Shown here one piece after another: positions 37,690 to 43,477 of a stretch of 43,477 nucleotides of DNA (the first letter of the stretch is position 1; each line of letters opens with the position of its first letter). Under the pieces are notes generated by a model that was not told where the DNA came from, did no database searches, and saw nothing but the letters and a program-made list of their open reading frames with translations. Origin of the DNA: Desulfuromonas sp. (GTDB lineage: Bacteria; Desulfobacterota; Desulfuromonadia; Desulfuromonadales; Desulfuromonadaceae); assembly GCA_021162745.1 (NCBI GenBank), contig JAGGYC010000158.1:1-43477 (forward strand), read 5' to 3'. Made by a program: the position numbers and the translations under genes.

Positions 37690-38076
37690 AGTAAATCTCC
37701 TCTAAATACGGCATAGGAAAATCAAAAAGGTCTGCCGTTGACCTTCACGCAATCGACAACCTGATATCATCAGAAAACCGGATATTCCAAGTATCGCGCT
37801 CGCGACATGAAAAAAGCCTACCGTGCAATCAACGTAAGTCAACAGCCGTTGCCAATCACCCAATAATCATATTTAAAAAGGCCGGTGCATCAAATGATGC
37901 AGCGGCCTTTTTGTTTCCAAGCTCTGTATTCAGACATCTACTTCAACGCCACAATCTTCTCCTGCCTGAGTTCAAACATAAGTCATCCGTAGATTTGACC
38001 CTTTTTTTATGGCGTGTGGCGGGCAGGCACCAGCCGCAGCCGGTGCAGCTGTCGCTGTCGATACTTATCTTATCCA
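37690..38076. other. Intergenic region with terminator and repeat-like tail
   Basis: This 387-base gap holds the promoter side of the zinc-ribbon gene and the terminator at 37875-37912. The minus strand at about 37969-38009 reads AGGGTCAAATCTACGGATGA, which resembles a dispersed extragenic repeat, although only from memory. A small minus frame (37943-38173) with CTGCGWC is not convincing. Confidence 0.45.
37875..37912. terminator. Bidirectional terminator
   Basis: AAAAAGGCC (37875-37883) pairs with GGCCTTTTT (37904-37912), and the inner TGCATCA-AA-TGATGCA extends the stem. It would stop the TonB/YfiR/GGDEF-EAL transcript. Confidence 0.85.
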
Positions 38077-40131
38077 TCAGACTGCAGCAGCACCACTGCC
38101 CACGCCGAGCAGGGCGCCAAACTGTTCGGCAGGCAGGGGGCGGGAGACCAGATATCCTTGTCCGTAATGACACTTGAGCTGATGCAGGAAATCAAGCTGT
38201 TCCTGAGTTTCAATCCCCTCGGCCAGCACATCGATCTTAAGGGCCAGAGACATGGAGATCACTGCTTTGGTGATGGCGGCATCGTCAGCATTGTGCAGCA
38301 CGTCGCGCACAAAGGAACGATCTATTTTCAGCTTGCTCAGCGGGAAACGCTTCAGGTAGCTCAGGGATGAGTAGCCGGTACCGAAATCATCCATGGCGAT
38401 CTCTACCCCCATGGCACTTAAGCGGTCCATGATCGAGATAGCCTTTTCAACATCTGCCATCAGCATGCTCTCGGTTATCTCAAGCTCCAGACAACTGGCC
38501 GGCAAACCGGATGTGCGTAATGACTCTTCAACATCCAGCAGCAGGTCAGAGGCGAACAGCTGGCGAGCAGAAACATTGACGGCCACGGTGATTGGCGGCT
38601 GTCCCGGCCGCTGCCAGTGGGTGGCCTGCCGGCAGGCCTGCTGCAGTACCCAGCGCCCGATGGGGACAATCAAACCGTTGTCCTCGGCAATGGGAATAAA
38701 CTCTACCGGAGAAACATAGTGGCCGTCCACCTGCCAGCGTAACAGTGCTTCGCAGCCACAGATGGTACCGGATTGCAGATCGAACTGTGGTTGATAATGG
38801 ATGCTTAATTCGTTGTTGGCCATGGCATTGTAAAGTTTATTTTCCATGTTGAAGCGTGAATGCAGCAGCGATGTCATGGCGGGCAGGTAACGTTGAGAAG
38901 CGTTGCGACCATTGTTTTTGGCGTGATACATGGCAACGTCGGCGTATTTGATCAATTCTACCGGTGTCGAACCATGCTGCGGAAAGCTGGATATCCCAAT
39001 GCTGGGAGTGATGATGACTTGCTTCCCCTGGAGCTCAACGGGCTCCTTTACCGCCTGCGATATTTTAGTAGCTATGTGCTCAATGTCGGACATATTGAGG
39101 CTGTCGAGCATGATCACAAATTCATCACCGCCGAAACGGGCGACGGTATCGTATTCACGTACAGCAGAGCGCAGCCGTGATGCCACGGTCTTCAGCAGTA
39201 TGTCACCGATGTCATGGCCCATGGTGTCGTTGATGTTTTTGAAGCGATCCAAATCCACAAACAGAATTGCTATTTCCAATTTTTCGCGCCGGGCTCGGGC
39301 GATCCCTTTACGCAGGCGATCGTATAGTAATATCCTGTTTGGTAACCCGGTCAGGGCATCGTGGGTGGCAAGAAAACGTAGATTCTCTTTCTGCTCTTCG
39401 AGCAGATTATCCTGCTGCTCAATTTTTTCCAGCATGGTGTTGAAACCGCTGCACAGTTGGCCCAGTTCCTCGTTGGTTTCGCTGTTTACACGCAGGGAGA
39501 GATCGTTGCTCTCCGATACCTTTTTCATGGTGGTAATGAGATTATGGATTGGTGCTGTTATGTGTTTTTGCAGCCGACTGGAAAAAAAGAAGGAAACAAA
39601 CAGGGCAAAACTGAATACTGCGCCCAAAAAGAGGAGAAAACGACTTTGGGCAGCACGGATATCGGAAAAATCGGCAACTATGACGAAATCACCAATGGTC
39701 TCATGATCGAGCACAATAGGTGTCCTGAGGTGGAACAACTCTGGCTTCGCTGTCACTTTATTGTCTGCTCGCGGCTGGTGTGGCAGAAATGCCGACAACA
39801 TGGACTGGGGAACGTCGGGGGCCAAATAGTTGGCAAAGATGTTGCCGTTTTTATCGAGCACCGATGCTGCGCGCACATTAGGTTTGGCGGCCAGAGAGCT
39901 CAGAAGAGTTGTTACCCCGTTTTTGTCGTCAAAGCTGAGTGCAGCTGTACATGAATCGCTGTAGATACGGCTGAGAGTGGCCAACTCTACCGTAGCTTCT
40001 TCTTTAATGACCTGATTCTGATGGATATAGTAGGCGATAGAAACGAGAGAAATTGTTATGGCTGTTACCGCTACAATGATGCTGTTGAGTTTGTAGCGTA
40101 AGGGTAAGTTTTTGATTGTTTTTTTTAACAT
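38077..40131 (-). CDS. Membrane c-di-GMP enzyme: CHASE8-like sensor, HAMP, GGDEF, EAL
   Basis: The 684-residue inner-membrane protein resembles YfiN with an EAL domain added. TM1 (about 17-36) and TM2 (about 165-185) enclose a periplasmic domain of the YfiN/CHASE8 type (EATVELATLSRIYSDSCTAAL). HAMP (about 186-240) leads to a GGDEF domain with an intact active site (GGDEF, 334-338) and inhibitory I-site RxxD (R325-D328). The EAL domain has EALLRW (E461), DDFGTGYSS, KIDRSF and EGIET, so both synthesis and breakdown of c-di-GMP are possible. The start overlaps the end of the YfiR-like gene by 7 bases. YfiR-like repression of the sensor is inferred. Confidence 0.92.
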   Translation of the reverse strand: MLKKTIKNLPLRYKLNSIIVAVTAITISLVSIAYYIHQNQVIKEEATVELATLSRIYSDSCTAALSFDDKNGVTTLLSSLAAKPNVRAASVLDKNGNIFANYLAPDVPQSMLSAFLPHQPRADNKVTAKPELFHLRTPIVLDHETIGDFVIVADFSDIRAAQSRFLLFLGAVFSFALFVSFFFSSRLQKHITAPIHNLITTMKKVSESNDLSLRVNSETNEELGQLCSGFNTMLEKIEQQDNLLEEQKENLRFLATHDALTGLPNRILLYDRLRKGIARARREKLEIAILFVDLDRFKNINDTMGHDIGDILLKTVASRLRSAVREYDTVARFGGDEFVIMLDSLNMSDIEHIATKISQAVKEPVELQGKQVIITPSIGISSFPQHGSTPVELIKYADVAMYHAKNNGRNASQRYLPAMTSLLHSRFNMENKLYNAMANNELSIHYQPQFDLQSGTICGCEALLRWQVDGHYVSPVEFIPIAEDNGLIVPIGRWVLQQACRQATHWQRPGQPPITVAVNVSARQLFASDLLLDVEESLRTSGLPASCLELEITESMLMADVEKAISIMDRLSAMGVEIAMDDFGTGYSSLSYLKRFPLSKLKIDRSFVRDVLHNADDAAITKAVISMSLALKIDVLAEGIETQEQLDFLHQLKCHYGQGYLVSRPLPAEQFGALLGVGSGAAAV

Positions 40132-40718
40132 TTCTCCCCCCCCAATACCTTCAGCGCCAGCATGTATACCTTGTAGCTCAGCTTTAGCCCCTGTCTCTCA
40201 ATGGCGGTGCGGTTGATGATGAAGCGCAGTTTGCCCTCCTTGATAGTCAACTCAATGCAGCCGCCGTGCTCAGCAAAGCCAGCTTTGTCGCTGATGGTCA
40301 GAATCGGCCTGCCCGCTACTTCCCGAAGGGTGGAAAGACACTGGTCACGGTTTTCGAGGGCGAGAAAGAGCATATCATAAGAACTGAGGTTGTCCCTGTC
40401 GGCGTCCGTTCTGTGTCGCGCCAGGACTATATGGCGCCCGTTCGCCAGTTTGTGTTCCAATGCTTCCAGACGGGTACCGAAGTTATCAGCTCCGATTACG
40501 GCTAAAAATAGCGGCTCAGTATTTGCGCTCTTAACTGCAGCCTGTGCAATTTGCTCCGGCCAGCTGGTAAATTTGATAAAATTGTAAATAAAGGCCGCTT
40601 TCAACTGATATTCATCGCTTTGCAGCTGTTCTGCTGCCGAGCTGGCAGATGTAGCACTCACCAGTGCCAGACAAATAAACAGTAGCGCCAGATATTGTTT
40701 TAAGCGTCCTGTATTCAA
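40125..40718 (-). CDS. YfiR-family periplasmic regulator
   Basis: The 197-residue protein has a signal peptide (about 5-30, KQYLALLFICLALVSATSAS) and the YfiR (DUF4154) pattern: YQLKAAFIYNFIKFTSWPEQ near the mature N-terminus, PLFLAVIGADNFG, and GGCIELTIKEGKLRFIINRT towards the end. In Pseudomonas, YfiR binds the periplasmic domain of YfiN and keeps it inactive. The start is probably TTG at 40718, with AGGAGG 5 bases upstream; the ATG at 40745 has no ribosome-binding site. It is followed, with overlap, by the YfiN-like gene and preceded by a TonB receptor. Confidence 0.9.
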   Translation of the reverse strand: MNTGRLKQYLALLFICLALVSATSASSAAEQLQSDEYQLKAAFIYNFIKFTSWPEQIAQAAVKSANTEPLFLAVIGADNFGTRLEALEHKLANGRHIVLARHRTDADRDNLSSYDMLFLALENRDQCLSTLREVAGRPILTISDKAGFAEHGGCIELTIKEGKLRFIINRTAIERQGLKLSYKVYMLALKVLGGEKC

Positions 40719-40785
40719 TACGCCTCCTGAGGTGACGTTATCCATCGGTTAGCAACCTTGTGTTGCTGTGTTTTGAGAACAACTG

Positions 40786-42816
40786 TCAATATTTATAGGT
40801 AAGACGTAACAGTACTCCCCGTTCACTGCGGGAAGATTGCATGCTGGACAATTCGGAATAGATCTCCTTGCTGTCGTCATGTAACAGATTGTGACCAATC
40901 AGCTCCAGTTCCCACTCGGGTTGCGGCTGCCAGCCTATGCGCAGTTGCATCTCCCAGCGCGGAGATATATCTTGAGATTTTATGCCATCATTGTAGGTCA
41001 GCCAGCAATCTGTCTGCCAGTTGCGGTTGATATTCAGCCGTGATTGCAGCGATAGATGATGCTGGGTGTAACGCTCGGGAACGGTGATCTCCTGAGCATT
41101 GCCTTGATCCAGATTCATATCCAGAAAACTGTAGGCCAGCAGCAATGACCACGTGGGGACAACCTGCCAGTTGGCAGCAACTTCCGCCCCGTAACTGTAG
41201 CCGGCAAAATTGTTATCAGCACCGTAATTGACAACATAGACCGGCTGACCGTCGATATTTGTGGCTGACGTGGCCTGTTGATGACCACCCTGTAGATTAT
41301 CGTAGTCATGAATAAACATGGCAATGTCACATGAAGCCGAGTTGTTGATGGCAAACCTGGTGCCGAGTTCCCAAGCTATCAGATCTTCTGAATCTATGTC
41401 ATGGTCACCCTGCAGGGTGACCATGGTTGGCCATGGCATCGGTGTCAGGGCAGAGGGTGGCTCAATGGACAGAATCAAACTGCCATTTTCTTCCACGTGG
41501 GACGGGGTGCGTACCGCACGTGATACAGCTCCCCACAGCGAGAGGCGCGGTGTAGCCTGCCACAACAGGCGCAGGTTTGGTTGCCACTCCCATCCGGTCA
41601 CTTCGTTGTGCTCACACTTGGTGCCCAGCGTCACGGTCAGATTCGACAGGATAGAATAATCGTCTTGAGCGAAAAAACTGAACAGATGGGCGTGGCTGTG
41701 CTCCGGGGTGATGTTGATCTGTCCCCGACGTGAGTGATAATAATCACGACTGATATCAATGCCACCACCCCAGGTAAGACGGTGGGCTGCCAGCGGTTGG
41801 CTGGTGTGCTGAATGTCAAGATCGTACTGTTGCAGACGCTGGTCGTAGAGCCATTCGTGGCGTGAACTGTAATCGTAATAGAGCTGGATATCAAGGGTTG
41901 ATGTGGGTCTGAAATAGTAGCTGTAACGGCTCTGAATGTGGCCTCCGCTGAGGTCAGCGTCATCAATCAACGGGCAGATATAAGGTGCTGTCGGCTCTAT
42001 ACTGTTGTAGGTAGTAGATTCACGCCCCTGATAATAGCTTGCCGTGGTGTGCAGAGCATAATTGCTGCCGTGATTATCCCAGCGTAAGCCGATCCGCCCC
42101 TGAGTGGTGTCATCGCCGTTGCCCTCTCCCTGTAATGACCCCTGGTCCCGCTCCAGTCCCCGCAGGGACAGACGCAGCGCATTAGCCTCGTTTGGCTTGA
42201 TGGTTTTGAGCACACTGATGCCGGAATGCTTTTTTAAGCCTACCCAGCCGGTTATCTGGTCGGTGCTGTTTTCCAGGGTGGTACTGGTGATAATATTTAT
42301 TACCCCGTTGACGGCGTTGGCACCCCATAGCGCTGCCCCCGGTCCGCGTACAACCTCTATCCGTTCAATCTCCTCAAGGGAGACATCCAGCGTGTCCCAG
42401 TAGGTGCCGGAAAAAGTTGGCGTATATATGCTGCGTCCGTCAATCATAACCAACAGCTTGTTGGCTGTCTGGCCATTGAAACCGCGTATGGTTACTGCCC
42501 AGCGATTAGCGTCCAGTTGCGCGACCTGTACTCCCGACACCATGCGTAATACTTCGGGGATGTTGCTGGCTCCACTGCGATGGATATCTTCACGGCTGAT
42601 GACTGCTACTGCCGCTGCGGTTTTCATCAGACTGGTTGGTGTTTTGCTGGCCGAACTTACCTGGATGTTGAGAAGATCCTCAAAGTCCATATCAAGCAGA
42701 TCGTTGGCGAAAACGGGAGAAACAGATAATAAAAACAAGGTGATTACACAGAGAGTGGGCACAGACCGCAATGATCTGCGCCATATCCCGGCAGAGAAGT
42801 GGTTGTGATCAAGCAT
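40786..42816 (-). CDS. TonB-dependent outer-membrane receptor
   Basis: This 676-residue receptor has a signal peptide (about 12-38, ending SPVFA). The N-terminal DLLDMDFEDLLNIQV segment is followed by a plug domain with IPEVLRMVSGVQVAQ, WAVTIRGFNG and IERIEVVRGPGAALWGANAV, and then a 22-strand barrel ending LLRLTYKY. The ATG at 42816 follows GGAAAGG; an in-frame extension to 42888 is less likely. It heads an operon with the YfiR-like and GGDEF/EAL genes, a context that suggests a sensing rather than a purely nutritional role. The ligand is unknown. Confidence 0.92.
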   Translation of the reverse strand: MLDHNHFSAGIWRRSLRSVPTLCVITLFLLSVSPVFANDLLDMDFEDLLNIQVSSASKTPTSLMKTAAAVAVISREDIHRSGASNIPEVLRMVSGVQVAQLDANRWAVTIRGFNGQTANKLLVMIDGRSIYTPTFSGTYWDTLDVSLEEIERIEVVRGPGAALWGANAVNGVINIITSTTLENSTDQITGWVGLKKHSGISVLKTIKPNEANALRLSLRGLERDQGSLQGEGNGDDTTQGRIGLRWDNHGSNYALHTTASYYQGRESTTYNSIEPTAPYICPLIDDADLSGGHIQSRYSYYFRPTSTLDIQLYYDYSSRHEWLYDQRLQQYDLDIQHTSQPLAAHRLTWGGGIDISRDYYHSRRGQINITPEHSHAHLFSFFAQDDYSILSNLTVTLGTKCEHNEVTGWEWQPNLRLLWQATPRLSLWGAVSRAVRTPSHVEENGSLILSIEPPSALTPMPWPTMVTLQGDHDIDSEDLIAWELGTRFAINNSASCDIAMFIHDYDNLQGGHQQATSATNIDGQPVYVVNYGADNNFAGYSYGAEVAANWQVVPTWSLLLAYSFLDMNLDQGNAQEITVPERYTQHHLSLQSRLNINRNWQTDCWLTYNDGIKSQDISPRWEMQLRIGWQPQPEWELELIGHNLLHDDSKEIYSELSSMQSSRSERGVLLRLTYKY

Positions 42817-43477
42817 GAAGGAAACCTTTCCACGAAACGCACTGAGTTGGCATACCGCAGTGATCAGTCTGATTAAATATTTGTACATTTTAAGAAGAGT
42901 AGATCATGGGCGGGTAAAGTCAACATCGAGGTATCAGATGGCAGGTGATTCGCATTAGTTGCGCAGATCTTTTTTTCCGGGAGTGGTAGTTACTGCTTGC
43001 TGTGCTACACATTAAAGCGATCATCGGAGCGTTGTTGGCAAATCTCATCGGCACTGGCTTTGAGCCAAACCTGAAGAACTGCCTTCAACGTGGTCAAACT
43101 TTGCGATATACGGGCAATACTGTGATTCAGGGTCGGACCAAGCTATCTAACTGATTCTCAGTTTCCTTAAAGCAGGCTTTTTAGCCCCCAAAAGGTTCAT
43201 CTAAGGCGAAAAAACATGCTTGCTTTGCTGTTAATCGTTTTATTTCAATCAGTTACCTTGGTCCGATCCCGTTATTTCTCAACAACAGCAGACAACGGTT
43301 CAACCAACTGCAGGGGACTGATAAATCCCCCCTGAAAAGCTTTTCAGCATTGTCGTCATTATTTTCTTCGTGCTAGTGTAGAACACAGTTCTAAACATTG
43401 GAAAGACCCTGAGAGTTGAAGCGTTTACTGCAAGTGGCCCTTTAATTGCCGAATATTTCACACAGGTCTGAAGTATG
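42817..43477. other. Gene-free right end
   Basis: This 661-base stretch includes the leader of the TonB receptor gene and then sequence with no convincing coding frame. On the minus strand a short frame at about 43010-43130 reads SLTTLKAVLQVWLKASADEI, possibly the tail of a mobile-element protein, but I could not place it. The inverted repeat at 43131-43269 is listed separately. Confidence 0.4.
43131..43269. repeat. Inverted-repeat element, about 139 bp
   Basis: TCGGACCAAG (43133-43142) pairs with CTTGGTCCGA (43257-43266), and the inner AACTGATT (43149-43156) pairs with AATCAGTT (43247-43254). The nested arms suggest a MITE-like element or a long hairpin. No coding sequence lies inside. Confidence 0.55.

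Noticed and set aside
37943-38173. Minus-strand ORF with CTGCGWC, suggestive of a 4Fe-4S protein
   Set aside because: Too short for a ferredoxin, lacks the second cysteine group, and largely overlaps the GGDEF/EAL gene's end and a repeat-like tail.
42918-42923. TTGACT on the minus strand upstream of the TonB receptor gene as a -35 box
   Set aside because: No acceptable -10 hexamer at 16-18 bases.

Overview
This 43.5 kb window looks like chromosome of a Gram-negative, probably anaerobic bacterium. Outer-membrane proteins, a TolC/RND pump, an LPS-type kinase and a TonB receptor show the envelope type. A tungsten-type aldehyde:ferredoxin oxidoreductase, a WtpABC-like tungstate transporter, a bactofilin/M23 pair and a PilJ-domain chemoreceptor suggest a Desulfuromonas/Geobacter-like deltaproteobacterium. 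That placement is inferred from gene content; no rRNA or tRNA gene is visible. The sequence is mostly ordinary chromosomal genes, with one decayed, insertion-scarred patch at about 29.5-34.5 kb.

Layout. 0-5 kb: purB (-), an OmpA/TSP3 outer-membrane protein, a palindromic repeat, an AsmA-like protein and a HIT protein. 5-7.2 kb (-): a MoaD-like protein followed by AOR. 7.3-9.6 kb (+): rhomboid protease, YbaK-type deacylase, YlqF-type GTPase. 9.7-10 kb: a 62-bp tandem duplication. 10-16.7 kb: sirtuin, YihY-type membrane protein, PilJ-domain MCP, slyX plus patatin, EVE protein, methyltransferase. 16.8-21.3 kb (-): outer-membrane porin then wtpA-wtpB-wtpC. 21.6-27.9 kb (+): a TetR - membrane fusion protein - RND - TolC efflux operon with an unusually clear promoter/operator region. 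28.1-29.4 kb (-): M23 peptidase and bactofilin. 29.5-31.7 kb: a broken GH3/NagZ-type lipoprotein gene, a decayed DDE transposase and an IS21-like end. 31.7-34.5 kb (-): LPS kinase-like protein, PnuC with a NadR-like kinase, and a frameshifted porin. 34.8-37.7 kb: isoprenylcysteine methyltransferase-like protein, adenine deaminase, a zinc-ribbon protein. 38-42.8 kb (-): a TonB receptor - YfiR - CHASE8-like/GGDEF/EAL operon. The last 0.66 kb has no gene but holds an inverted-repeat element.

How genes work together. WtpABC, probably fed by the adjacent porin, would supply tungstate to AOR encoded about 10 kb away; the MoaD-like protein next to AOR fits a role in pyranopterin cofactor supply. The TetR-led operon encodes a complete tripartite pump that appears to be self-repressed. 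PnuC and the NadR-like kinase form a vitamin B3 uptake-and-trap pair. The TonB/YfiR/diguanylate cyclase operon is the strongest candidate for a less-described signalling system: a surface receptor placed with the YfiR-type periplasmic repressor and an inner-membrane c-di-GMP enzyme.
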